From contig CBFDBJ010000002.1 of the NCBI GenBank assembly GCA_965603015.1, forward strand, positions 76,229-140,228: a stretch of 64,000 nt of DNA, read 5' to 3'. Shown in pieces: positions 43,544-52,060 of the stretch; within the stretch, counting starts at the first letter, position 1; each line of letters starts with the position of its first letter. The stretch comes from JAUWTJ01 sp965603015. GTDB taxonomy: Bacteria > Pseudomonadota > Alphaproteobacteria > M2410. The notes beneath the pieces are model-generated. The model was not told the origin of the DNA. It did not search any database and saw only the letters and a list, made by a program, of their open reading frames with translations. A program made the position numbers and the translations under genes.

Positions 43544-44970
43544 TGATCCACTCCTCCTACAAGGCAGTATTTAATTTCAACAAAGTCATCGGTTCCATAC
43601 TTTGAACCTTCGCGGCCCATGCCGCTTTCCTTGATGCCGCCGAAGGGCGCAACCTCGGTTGAGATAATCCCCTCGTTGATACCAACGATGCCAAATTCCA
43701 GCGCCTCGGAGACGCGCCACACGCGGCCCAGATCGCGGGCATAGAAGTATGCAGCGAGACCATAGGGGGTGTCATTTGCGTATCCAATAACTTCAGCCTC
43801 GCTCGTAAAGCGCACGACCGGCGCGACCGGACCGAAGATCTCGTTGTGGCAAACATCCATGTCAGGCGTGACGCCCTTCAGGATCGTTGGTTCAAAGAAG
43901 TTGCCGCCCATGGCATGAACGCCGCCGCCAACGGTGGCCTCGGCGCCCTTGCTGAAGGCATCATCGACAAGTCTTGAAACCTTGACCGTCGCCGCGTCAT
44001 TGATCAGCGGGCCGACCTGAATATTGTCATCAGCGCCATTGCCGACATTGAGCGCTTTGACGGCTGAAGTGAACTTTTCAACGAAAGCATCATAGACCAA
44101 GTCCTGAACATAGAATCGGTTAGCGCAGACGCAGGTCTGCCCCGCATTGCGGTACTTTGAGACCATGGCGCCGACAACAGCGGCATCAATATCGGCGTCA
44201 TCGAAGACAATAAACGGAGCATTGCCGCCAAGTTCGAGGCTGACTTTCTTCACGGTTCCTGCAGCTTGCGCCATCAACAGCTTGCCGACCGGCGTTGAGC
44301 CGGTAAAGGAGATTTTGCGCACGCACGGGTGTGTCGTCAGTACCTTGCCGATGGCGCCAGGGTTGGTCGTGGTGATGACCTTGAAGGCGGCAGCGGGAAT
44401 CCCCGCTTCAACGGCCAGCGTTTCAAGCGCGAGTGCCGAGAGCGGTGTTGCCTCAGCTGGTTTAATCAGCGCCGTACAGCCCGCCGCCAGAGCTGGCGCG
44501 ACTTTCCGGGTGATCATGGCAACCGGGAAATTCCACGGCGTGATCGCCGCAACAACCCCGATCGGCGGCTTCAGCACCAGGATCCGTTTGCCTGCGGCGT
44601 GGGTTGGGATGATATCGCCATAAATACGTTTGGCTTCCTCGGCAAACCATTCAACAAAGCTTGCCCCGTAGGTAACTTCGCCGCGCGCTTCAGCCAAAGG
44701 CTTGCCGCACTCTGCCGTGATGAGCTGCGCCAGCTCCTCGGTATGCGCTGTAATAAGATCAAACCACTTGCGCAGGACGCCTGCCCGCTCCTTGCCGGTC
44801 AGCGCCTTCCACGACACCAGCGCCTCTTCAGCGGCCAGGATGGCGGCTTCGGTTTCAACCTCGGTGTAATCCTTGACCGTCCCCAGAACCTCATCGGTCG
44901 CCGGATTTATGACCGCAAGACCTGTGGTCAGGCCAATTTTGTTGTCGAGCAAGGTATATGTCAGCGCCAT
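43540..44970 (-). CDS. gabD: NAD(P)-dependent succinate/glutarate-semialdehyde dehydrogenase
   Basis: 476 residues of the aldehyde dehydrogenase superfamily, closest in wording to GabD/DavD. Active-site residues are Asn147 (TPWNFP), Glu246 (LELGGN) and Cys280 (AGQTCVCANRFYVQ); the second Cys282 is also conserved in GabD. Lys170 in IKPAEATPLSAL and SFTGSTPVGK bind the cofactor. It oxidises the semialdehyde made by the overlapping aminotransferase to succinate or glutarate. A strong GGAGGG site precedes the ATG. It is 35 bases downstream of the nitrilase gene. Confidence 0.93.
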   Translation of the reverse strand: MALTYTLLDNKIGLTTGLAVINPATDEVLGTVKDYTEVETEAAILAAEEALVSWKALTGKERAGVLRKWFDLITAHTEELAQLITAECGKPLAEARGEVTYGASFVEWFAEEAKRIYGDIIPTHAAGKRILVLKPPIGVVAAITPWNFPVAMITRKVAPALAAGCTALIKPAEATPLSALALETLAVEAGIPAAAFKVITTTNPGAIGKVLTTHPCVRKISFTGSTPVGKLLMAQAAGTVKKVSLELGGNAPFIVFDDADIDAAVVGAMVSKYRNAGQTCVCANRFYVQDLVYDAFVEKFTSAVKALNVGNGADDNIQVGPLINDAATVKVSRLVDDAFSKGAEATVGGGVHAMGGNFFEPTILKGVTPDMDVCHNEIFGPVAPVVRFTSEAEVIGYANDTPYGLAAYFYARDLGRVWRVSEALEFGIVGINEGIISTEVAPFGGIKESGMGREGSKYGTDDFVEIKYCLVGGVDQ

Positions 44971-45005
44971 GAGAGGCCCTCCAGAGAAAGGTTCGAGCCA
45001 AGCGG

Positions 45006-45860
45006 CTAGTGTCGCCCGCGCTCCGGCATGGTCAAGGGGCCGAGGCTATCGAGAAACTCCGAAGATGTATCATTGGCCGCACTGCTATACGTATGTCCCG
45101 CATCACGGTAACTCTTCAGTGGTTGCCCGAGCCCCATAAGGCCACGCTCACGCGAGCGGCGCACACGGTCCAGATCAACCTCAACCAGCATGATCTCCTC
45201 AATCTCACCGGCCTCATGGATGATCTCACCTTCGGGCCCGACAATAATTGACTTGCCGTAGGCCTGAGCGCCGCAGGAATTCACATCAATGACATACGTC
45301 TGGTTTTGCGCTGCCGTCGCTCGAACAATCGCCCGTTCGATGTCGCGGTCCTGAGTGTTGGTCATGGTCGGGTGAAGAATGACCTCGGCTCCGTCCATGG
45401 CCAGGGCCCGGCTATGCTCCGGGAACCACATATCATAGCAAATCGAGATCCCGAAACGGCCGACATCAGGCACATCAAAAGTCACTATGTCCTGTCCCTG
45501 AGTGACGCCTTTCTCATAAGGATAGAAGGGATACATTTTACGATAGCGACAAACAATCTCACCGGCGGGGTTGATCACCGACGTCGTATTGAAGACCTCA
45601 TTGCCGACCTTTTCAAAGAGCGAGCCCGTCACAAGCCAGATACCCAGATCTCGCGAAAGATCCGCAAGCCGTGTCTCCGCGTCAGACGGCAAGGCTTCGG
45701 CGGCATCGACAGAGGGCCCGCAAACCCCGAGCTCATTCAGAACCACCATCTCAATCCAGGGAAAGCGTTCCAGCGCCACACGCGTTTTATCAAGGACACG
45801 CTCAAGATTATCCCGCGTTTCGAGGGCAAGCTGGAGTCCGGCTATGGCAAAGGGCTTCAT
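45006..45860 (-). CDS. Nitrilase-family carbon-nitrogen hydrolase (omega-amidase-like)
   Basis: 284 residues from the ATG at 45860; an upstream frame would run through an operator-like palindrome. The Glu-Lys-Cys triad is complete: Glu43 (VLNELGVCG), Lys108 (RYRKMYPFYPYEKG) and Cys141 (ISICYDMWFPEHSR). Members hydrolyse amides or, more rarely, nitriles. As the first gene of a unit with GabD- and GabT-like enzymes, it would fit a 5-aminovaleramidase (DavA) or 4-guanidinobutyramidase-like step giving an omega-amino acid. No lysine or arginine monooxygenase is in the window to supply the amide, so the substrate is a hypothesis. Two palindromes overlap its promoter region. Confidence 0.88.
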   Translation of the reverse strand: MKPFAIAGLQLALETRDNLERVLDKTRVALERFPWIEMVVLNELGVCGPSVDAAEALPSDAETRLADLSRDLGIWLVTGSLFEKVGNEVFNTTSVINPAGEIVCRYRKMYPFYPYEKGVTQGQDIVTFDVPDVGRFGISICYDMWFPEHSRALAMDGAEVILHPTMTNTQDRDIERAIVRATAAQNQTYVIDVNSCGAQAYGKSIIVGPEGEIIHEAGEIEEIMLVEVDLDRVRRSRERGLMGLGQPLKSYRDAGHTYSSAANDTSSEFLDSLGPLTMPERGRH

Positions 45861-45914
45861 GGGATACGCCTGTAGATCACTGATGTTAATTGCTGATATG
45901 GCAACATTATGAAT

Positions 45915-45932
45915 GACTATATTTATATAGTC
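45915..45932. promoter_or_regulatory. Candidate TetR operator upstream of the amidase
   Basis: GACTATA-TTTA-TATAGTC is a perfect 7-bp inverted repeat 55 bases before the amidase ATG. It runs into TATAGTCAACAATA (45926-45939), which matches the left half of the perfect operator before the TonB receptor (51263-51280). Confidence 0.6.
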
Positions 45933-45961
45933 AACAATAACTTTATAGATAACTTTTAGTT

Positions 45962-47158
45962 TTATTGCACCTCGACTGCTTCCCGATCCAGGCGATCTGC
46001 ATGGCGCGCAGGCGGCGCGGCAGCTATGAGACAAATGGCAAACCCAACAGCTGCAACCAGCAGGATTGGCCCGAAATTGCCTTCGGTATAAAGCGTGGCA
46101 GCAATCAGAGGACCCGTGGCAATCCCGAACTTGGACGCCATGCCGGCAAGCGCCGCCAGCTGGCCTGTCTTGTCATAAAAGGCAGTAAGTCCCAGCAGGT
46201 ACGCCAGAGCATAGGACCACACCATGTTGATAGTAACGGCGCCGACGAGGAAAAGCATCTTGCCTTCAGCGATATAAAGCAAACCTGCACTGACGATTGA
46301 AAAAACCATCGCCGAAATAATAAGCGGTAGTCGGCCATATTTGACCCCGATAACGATCGGGATAATAGCACCCAGGACTCCGGACCAGGTTGTCCAGGCG
46401 ACAATATCCGTGACATCACGTGGCGACAGACCGAGCGAGCCACCGATGCGCTCAACGTAGGTCCACAGTGCATTGCCTGCAGCCTGATAGAGAAACAGCG
46501 CGACGAGCGTCAGGATGGTGACTTTGGTCAGCGGCGGCAAACTGGAGGTTTTTGAACGCTTGGTTTCACGCGGCGCGTAGGCTCCGAGCAACGGCAGGCA
46601 AACCAGAGAGATCGCCATCAGCATTGCCAACATGACAAAGACCCCGGCCACTCCCAGTACCGGTTCAACGATGAGCCTGAGATAAATAATCAAACCGCCC
46701 ATGCCAAACTGCAGGACGAGGAGACCACCATAGGCCCGGTCCGGATTGGACAGACGCGCCAGGACCGAGAGGCCAAAACCAACGGAACAACCACCCAAAA
46801 TACCCGCAGCAAAGCGCCATGCCACCATCATCTGCGGTGAGGAAATTTGTGTCGAGACCAGCTCCATGGCGATCATGAGAACAAAAAGAACGGCCACAGC
46901 GCGCTTCCAGTTGATCCGGCGTACCAGACCAACAGCAATCAGAGCACCAAACATCGAGCCATAGCCATTGGCCGAAACGGCATATCCTGCCTGTTGCGCT
47001 GTAAAGCCGACACCGTCAACCAGGGCACTGACAATACTCGGAATTGCCGAGACATAGAAAATTCCGGCAGAGGCCACAAAAGCCAGAAATACATAGGCAA
47101 AGACACTGTCTTCGCCAAATGTCAGCCGGCCGGGCGCGCTTGTTTCATTCGTGGTCAT
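45962..47158 (-). CDS. MFS transporter
   Basis: 398 residues from the ATG at 47158. About twelve hydrophobic helices are visible. The segment after helix 2 (VSANGYGSMFGALIAVGLVRRINWKRAVAVLF) is the usual loop of the major facilitator superfamily, and the C-terminal half repeats the arrangement. It lies four bases after the sulfotransferase stop and 101 bases before the amidase, so it belongs to this catabolic unit and probably imports the amide or its product across the inner membrane. Direction and substrate are unknown. The start follows GAGGG at the right distance. Confidence 0.87.
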   Translation of the reverse strand: MTTNETSAPGRLTFGEDSVFAYVFLAFVASAGIFYVSAIPSIVSALVDGVGFTAQQAGYAVSANGYGSMFGALIAVGLVRRINWKRAVAVLFVLMIAMELVSTQISSPQMMVAWRFAAGILGGCSVGFGLSVLARLSNPDRAYGGLLVLQFGMGGLIIYLRLIVEPVLGVAGVFVMLAMLMAISLVCLPLLGAYAPRETKRSKTSSLPPLTKVTILTLVALFLYQAAGNALWTYVERIGGSLGLSPRDVTDIVAWTTWSGVLGAIIPIVIGVKYGRLPLIISAMVFSIVSAGLLYIAEGKMLFLVGAVTINMVWSYALAYLLGLTAFYDKTGQLAALAGMASKFGIATGPLIAATLYTEGNFGPILLVAAVGFAICLIAAAPPARHADRLDREAVEVQ

Positions 47159-47162
47159 ACCT

Positions 47163-48725
47163 TCATCCCTCGTTTGATAGTATTCCCGCTTCGACGAGCA
47201 TTGCGTGCAGCGGTGCCAGCTCCTCTTCGAAGCGGCGCCATTTGGCAACAGATGTTTGATAGACAGGCTGGCGCACCTGCGCCGCGCTCGCCGTCGCCGT
47301 CGGGCTCTGATTTTCGTGAAAATTCAAACAGGCGTCCTGCCAGTCCCGACCACAATGAGAAACGATTGACCGGCTAACCTTTTCCTGATTGGCGACCAGG
47401 TCTTCGTAGTCCACATCGAGAACCCGGCCAGGCAAGACACTGCGCCAATGTTCCATCAGACGGTGATAGCCAATATAGTATTGACCCAGGTCCTCCAGGC
47501 TATAAGCATAGGGATATCCCATGCGAAAAAGTGTTTTGTAAATTGCGTAGCAGCCATCCATGGGATGACGGCGCATATGAATGATCCGTGCACCCGGCAA
47601 AGCTTTGGCAATAAGACCGATGTAGAGAAAATTACTTGGGGTCTTATCGACAAGACAAGCCGCATCGCGGTTGCGGTTACGAATGGACCCGCTGTATTTT
47701 TCTCCCAGGAGAGTAAAATCAAGCGATGCCGTCTTACGCACCAGGTCCAGTCTGTCCGACCCTTTGGGCACCACCTGCATCATCGACAAGGCAAAATCAT
47801 TGATCTCTCCGAGGCTTGCCACGTCAGAGTGACTGGACAGAATGCGGTCCACGAGGGTTGTACCACTGCGCGGCAGACCAAGAATAAAGATTGGCTTGAC
47901 GTCACTTGCAACACCTTCATTGTCGCCGTCAAAAGCGTCCGGGCGGAAAGCCTCCCGGATAGTTGTCATGACGGCTTCATCATCGCTCACATCGTAGCTC
48001 AAACCGGCTCGGCGCTGATCGGAACCAGCTTTGAGGTATTTGAAACTCTGGGCCCAATCCCCCAGGTCCTCATATTCTTTGGCCAGGGCATATCCAAGCT
48101 GCACAACGCCGTCGCGATTCCCCGCAGCCTGCTCATATGCAGCAAGAAGCTCTGGAATATGATTGTTGTCGGTAGATTGCTTGCGCAATGTGGAGCGATT
48201 GTGCCAGGCGTCAAAGTCTTTTGGAGATGCTTCTATCACACCGTCGAGAATTTCCTCTGCTGCTTCCAGCTCACCAAGAGCAATTTTGGTCGAGGCGATA
48301 TTGTAGCGCAAACGGTGATCGGAAGGATCCAGCTTCGCAGCCACTTCATAGCACCGCGCCGCGCCCGCATGCTCCTCACACCTGGTATAATATTCAGCCG
48401 CATGGAGAAGCAACTTGATGTCTGCTCCGGCAGTATCTTCGATGATCTTCAATTTCCGGATCGCCTCAAGGGACTGACCAGTCAAAAGGAAAGCTTCGAC
48501 TTCCAGGAGTTTGCAAACCGGCGCCGATGGTTCACGTGCAACCGCGCCCTTTGCAAATGAAAGCATGTCATCATACTTCGAAAGCCGTTGGGCAATCTGT
48601 GCACTGAGAACATAACCCTCAAAATGGTCGGGCATCCTCTCAATCAACCCCATAGCATGCCGCTCAGCTTCATTCAATTTGCCCTGCTTTATCAGAGCCT
48701 GTATATGACTAACGGCAGTGTTCAT
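47163..48725 (-). CDS. TPR-containing sulfotransferase-family protein
   Basis: 520 residues in two parts. Residues 1-250 form tandem TPR repeats (for example AERHAMGLIERMPDHFEGYVLSAQIAQRL, CYEVAAKLDPSDHRLRYNIASTKIALGELEAAEEIL). From about 278 a sulfotransferase domain begins with the PAPS 5'-phosphosulfate loop FILGLPRSGTTLVDRILSSH (283-290) and continues with KTPSNFLYIGLIAKALPGARIIHMRRHPMDGC, containing the 3'-phosphate-binding Arg/Ser region. Such fused proteins commonly sit beside TonB receptors in Alphaproteobacteria, as here; the acceptor is unknown. A strong hairpin terminator separates it from the receptor upstream, so its expression level may differ. Confidence 0.88.
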   Translation of the reverse strand: MNTAVSHIQALIKQGKLNEAERHAMGLIERMPDHFEGYVLSAQIAQRLSKYDDMLSFAKGAVAREPSAPVCKLLEVEAFLLTGQSLEAIRKLKIIEDTAGADIKLLLHAAEYYTRCEEHAGAARCYEVAAKLDPSDHRLRYNIASTKIALGELEAAEEILDGVIEASPKDFDAWHNRSTLRKQSTDNNHIPELLAAYEQAAGNRDGVVQLGYALAKEYEDLGDWAQSFKYLKAGSDQRRAGLSYDVSDDEAVMTTIREAFRPDAFDGDNEGVASDVKPIFILGLPRSGTTLVDRILSSHSDVASLGEINDFALSMMQVVPKGSDRLDLVRKTASLDFTLLGEKYSGSIRNRNRDAACLVDKTPSNFLYIGLIAKALPGARIIHMRRHPMDGCYAIYKTLFRMGYPYAYSLEDLGQYYIGYHRLMEHWRSVLPGRVLDVDYEDLVANQEKVSRSIVSHCGRDWQDACLNFHENQSPTATASAAQVRQPVYQTSVAKWRRFEEELAPLHAMLVEAGILSNEG

Positions 48726-48771
48726 GGGGTTGGCGTCCCTTTCCGCGATAACAGCTCAAGTGCGTTATAGG

Positions 48772-48820
48772 CAAAAATTGGCCGGAAAGCGACATGCACG
48801 GTGCATGAAGCTCTCCGACC
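48772..48820 (-). terminator. Terminator between the third TonB receptor and the sulfotransferase
   Basis: On the minus strand GGTCGGAGAGC pairs with GCTTTCCGGCC (two G-T pairs) and is followed by AATTTTTG. The loop itself contains a perfect CATGCAC-G-GTGCATG dyad. It is likely a partial terminator inside the long transcription unit. Confidence 0.7.
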
Positions 48821-48837
48821 AGAGGGAGACAACTCAT

Positions 48838-51189
48838 CTAGAAACGGTGTTTGACAGAGAGGCCAATCGTACGCGGCAAGGAAATTTGCTCCTTTGATCC
48901 GTTACCGAAATACTTGTTATCGATCGGATCGGTACCCATCGCTGCTTCCGGGAAAACACCCGTCACGCCCTCTTCATTGGTCAGGTTCTTGGCGAAAAGC
49001 GAGATCTCGGTCGTTTCATCAACGATGAAAGTGCCAGAGACATTCCAGATCGAGAACGACGGCATCGAGGCCGCATACAGGCTGTTTGGATTGATCTCAT
49101 TCTCGGTGCTGGACTGATAATAACCGTTCAGACGACCAACAAATTCAACCCGGTCGCTGACGCCATGCCTATAATCAAGACCAATGTTGAACATATTCTC
49201 CGGCGTGCCAGGAAGAACCCGGCCTGATTCGGCCAGAACAGAACCCGAGTGAGACACAAGGTCTGCGGTGAGCTCGGACTTCACAAACGCGTACCCAAGA
49301 TCGTAGTGCAAACTGTCGGACAGGTTACCATTGAGCTCAATCTCAAAACCATAAGTCTCGGCCTTATCGCCATTCAGCACAGCAAAGAAGCCGCCGTTTG
49401 GCGTCGTCGTATTGACTTGTGGATCGTCCCATTGTTCCTTGAAAATACTGAAAACATAACGTTGACCATTGCCATAGGTACCTTTGACGCCCGCTTCATA
49501 GTTATTGACAGTGTCCGCGTCAAAAAACAGCCATGCGGGATCTTCAGCAAACGGCCCGGCTATCGGGCTCGCATTGGCACCGCCGCGGCGATACCCCTGG
49601 GAGAAGGTAGCATAGAACATCGTGTTGTCGTTGTAGTCCCAGGAAGCGTTTATTTTGCCGATGATCTTGCTGGCATCATCCTCGTTGTGCCCCTCGGATA
49701 TAATATCCCAAAGCGAAAGGTTCATAAACAGATCGGATGATGTTTCGTGCTTGAAGTAGCGCAGACCACCGGTCAGTCGAACGTCATCATTGACGTTTGC
49801 AGTCACTTCACCATAAACGGCCATTTCCTTGAAATTGACATCGCGAGAGTAATCCCAGTCCTGATCGTGCAGAATCCATGGACGTGGCACGGCCTGGTTA
49901 TACTTGTAGAACCCTTCAAGGTAACTTTCCTGGGTGGCCAGCGTATCCTGATCCATGTAATAAACGCCGAAGACATAATCCAGGTCCGCATCCGTAGCGT
50001 TCGAAACCAGACGGATTTCCTGAACAAAGGCCTTGTCTTCATAGCCCCGGTAGGCCGACGCCATTGGACGCGGGTAGGTATAATACCAGGTGCTGAGCCA
50101 GTCGAGCTGGGCATAGTAACCGGTATTTTCACTCTGCGAATTACCTTCGTGATTATAGGTAGAAGTAGACGAAGTCAAAGTCGCGAAGCCAAGATCGAAA
50201 GTCGCCTCCAGTGACGTCGCGGAAATATCAGCTTCGGACGGCTCCAACTGAATCGAACCATTTTCGTACTCACCATACTTTTCGCCCCAGCCATTGAGAC
50301 CACGCGTAACACCGCGACGCCCGCCGGTGTTATCAGATTGCTCGGTGTAACTGAGCGTGAAGCTTGTCCGTTCCGACGGCTCCCAGAGCAGAGAGGCACG
50401 GAAATATGTGCTCTCATAGGTATTGGCGTCCTCGACACTGCGATAGTCGGCATCGTCGGACAGGTAGCCGGACGGCGCGACCGGATCACCATCTGAATCA
50501 AGGATGTAGACATTTGTGTAGTCAACAAAGCCATCATTATCAAGACGACTGCCGACAAGACGCAGGGCAGCTTTCGAACCCAAAGGAACATTCAGCACGA
50601 CGTCACTGGTCTGATTGTAACCCGCGGAACCATCTGTCTGGCTGACTTGCGCTCCAAAAGATCCGCCAAACGTCTCAAGTTCAGGCTTGTTCATGATATA
50701 GCGCAACGTGCCGCCAAGTGAACCGGATCCATAGAGTGTGCCTTGTGGTCCCCGCAGAACTTCAACCCGGCTCAGATCTTTCAAAGCCAAGTTGGCGAAA
50801 ATAGGCGTATCATTGATGTAGGTTGAGACCGTTGGCACTGCGGTGAGCGCGTAATCGCCAAGCGCCGAACCATCGACCTTCAGGCCACGGATGGAAATAC
50901 CGTTGACTGCGCCGCCGTTCCGGGGGCCACGGTCAGAAACTGCGATACCAGGAATTGAGCGAAGCAGCTCGCCTGAGTCCAGAACGTTGCTCGCTTCAAT
51001 CTCGGCACCGGAAACAGCAGAGATATTGTAAGGGATATCGAGGACGCTGGCAGAACGGCGTGTCGCCGTCACCAGAATTTCCTCAATCACTGGCCCGTCC
51101 TGGGCAGTTGCAGGCGTAGAGGCCACGACAGCCGTAAGAGCTGTTGATGACATCAGCGCCAAAGCTGTCTTTTTGTTGAAAACTGACAT
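48838..51189 (-). CDS. TonB-dependent outer-membrane receptor
   Basis: 783 residues from the ATG at 51189 with GGAG eight bases upstream. Signal peptide ends TPATAQ-D. Then VIEEILVTATRRSASVLDIPYNISAVSGAEIEASN, plug motifs (IRGLKVDGSALGDYALTAVPTVSTYINDTP, VEVLRGPQGTLYGSGSLGGTLRYIMNKPEL) and a barrel ending with the canonical aromatic terminus SVKHRF. It is the first gene of a minus-strand unit that ends with gabD and gabT, and an 18-bp perfect palindrome lies 74-91 bases upstream. The peptide-binding protein across the TetR gene suggests a peptide- or amide-like nutrient. Confidence 0.93.
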   Translation of the reverse strand: MSVFNKKTALALMSSTALTAVVASTPATAQDGPVIEEILVTATRRSASVLDIPYNISAVSGAEIEASNVLDSGELLRSIPGIAVSDRGPRNGGAVNGISIRGLKVDGSALGDYALTAVPTVSTYINDTPIFANLALKDLSRVEVLRGPQGTLYGSGSLGGTLRYIMNKPELETFGGSFGAQVSQTDGSAGYNQTSDVVLNVPLGSKAALRLVGSRLDNDGFVDYTNVYILDSDGDPVAPSGYLSDDADYRSVEDANTYESTYFRASLLWEPSERTSFTLSYTEQSDNTGGRRGVTRGLNGWGEKYGEYENGSIQLEPSEADISATSLEATFDLGFATLTSSTSTYNHEGNSQSENTGYYAQLDWLSTWYYTYPRPMASAYRGYEDKAFVQEIRLVSNATDADLDYVFGVYYMDQDTLATQESYLEGFYKYNQAVPRPWILHDQDWDYSRDVNFKEMAVYGEVTANVNDDVRLTGGLRYFKHETSSDLFMNLSLWDIISEGHNEDDASKIIGKINASWDYNDNTMFYATFSQGYRRGGANASPIAGPFAEDPAWLFFDADTVNNYEAGVKGTYGNGQRYVFSIFKEQWDDPQVNTTTPNGGFFAVLNGDKAETYGFEIELNGNLSDSLHYDLGYAFVKSELTADLVSHSGSVLAESGRVLPGTPENMFNIGLDYRHGVSDRVEFVGRLNGYYQSSTENEINPNSLYAASMPSFSIWNVSGTFIVDETTEISLFAKNLTNEEGVTGVFPEAAMGTDPIDNKYFGNGSKEQISLPRTIGLSVKHRF

Positions 51190-51262
51190 GAGGGTGATCT
51201 CCCGTTGGTTGCCCCATTTGCGCAAAAATCGCGTAACTGCACAAAGTAAAGCCTACAGGAAT

Positions 51263-51280
51263 TTTATAGTCAACTATAAA
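51263..51280. promoter_or_regulatory. Candidate TetR operator upstream of the third TonB receptor
   Basis: TTTATAGT-CA-ACTATAAA is a perfect 8-bp inverted repeat, 74 bases before the receptor ATG. It is the best-formed of three related sites (45915-45940, 51263-51280, 52011-52028). Confidence 0.65.
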
Positions 51281-51322
51281 TTTGATGGTGACTGTCCCAA
51301 AAAAGGGAATGTTACTTTTATA

Positions 51323-51943
51323 TCACGCTCCAATTTGACTCACGATCAACCTTACATCCGCGCTGATTGCGCCAGCCATTTCATCCCAGGTTTGATTGCG
51401 GATATAAAGAAAATTCAGGAAGTGAACCCGTTCCAGACGCGTGAGCATTTGGGCCAAATGCCTTGTATCCAGCCCTTCTGGAAGTTTTCCGGCTTCAATG
51501 AGGCTGAGCCCGACCGCATCAAGCGCATTGACGAGCTCTCCGGAAATCATCTCGATATAACGCGGGCCCACTTCATCGTCTCCGGCCGTTGCCACAAAGG
51601 CGACGACCTGTGCCCAGAGTTCACGTCCAAGGGTATTAAGTGTATCGCTGACGTTGGAGAGGATGACATCGACCAGCAAATCAGCGGGATCTTTCTTGTA
51701 AGCCAGCTCCTGGAAACTGGCGGTGTCCTCTGAAATGGCTTCTTCCCCGTGGGCAACGAGCGCCAACAAAAGATCACCCTTGGTCCCATAGTAATTATAG
51801 ACCGTAGCCGCAGAAACCAGCGCCTCCTCGGCAATCTCCTCGATTGTTGTCTCCGAAAACCCCTTCGCGGTAAACAGACCGCTGGCGGCACTTTCTATCA
51901 ACTGCCGCCGGTTCGCTTTTTGCTTTTCTCTAAGTCCAGCCAT
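51323..51943 (-). CDS. TetR-family transcriptional regulator
   Basis: 206 residues from the ATG at 51943 (AGGAAG upstream). The N-terminal helix-turn-helix is KANRRQLIESAASGLFTAKGFSETTIEEIAEEALVSAATVYNYYGTKGDLLLALV; the remainder is an all-helical ligand domain without a recognisable subfamily signature to me. It is convergent in direction with nothing; it lies just upstream of, and in the same direction as, the TonB receptor unit, and diverges from the peptide-binding protein at 52061. Palindromes on both sides of the gene and before the amidase suggest it represses the whole unit and itself until the substrate or a product appears. Confidence 0.92.
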   Translation of the reverse strand: MAGLREKQKANRRQLIESAASGLFTAKGFSETTIEEIAEEALVSAATVYNYYGTKGDLLLALVAHGEEAISEDTASFQELAYKKDPADLLVDVILSNVSDTLNTLGRELWAQVVAFVATAGDDEVGPRYIEMISGELVNALDAVGLSLIEAGKLPEGLDTRHLAQMLTRLERVHFLNFLYIRNQTWDEMAGAISADVRLIVSQIGA

Positions 51944-52010
51944 GGTGCTTCCTGTTCCAGTCGAACGCAAACCCGTCCCAAGTGATTCAAAAGGTATATT
52001 TGACTAGGTT

Positions 52011-52028
52011 TTTTTAGTCGAGTACAAA
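52011..52028. promoter_or_regulatory. Candidate TetR operator between the regulator and the binding protein
   Basis: TTTTTAGTCGAGTACAAA matches the 51263-51280 palindrome at 14 of 18 positions by eye. A further TTGACTA half-site lies at 52000-52006. It is placed to control the divergent regulator and substrate-binding protein genes. Confidence 0.5.
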
Positions 52029-52060
52029 TTTAAGTCCTTCTCACTCAGGACGCCCCCGAC

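Noticed and set aside
47448..48560. A 370-codon frame on the plus strand
   Set aside because: Antisense shadow of the TPR-sulfotransferase, whose motifs are clear.
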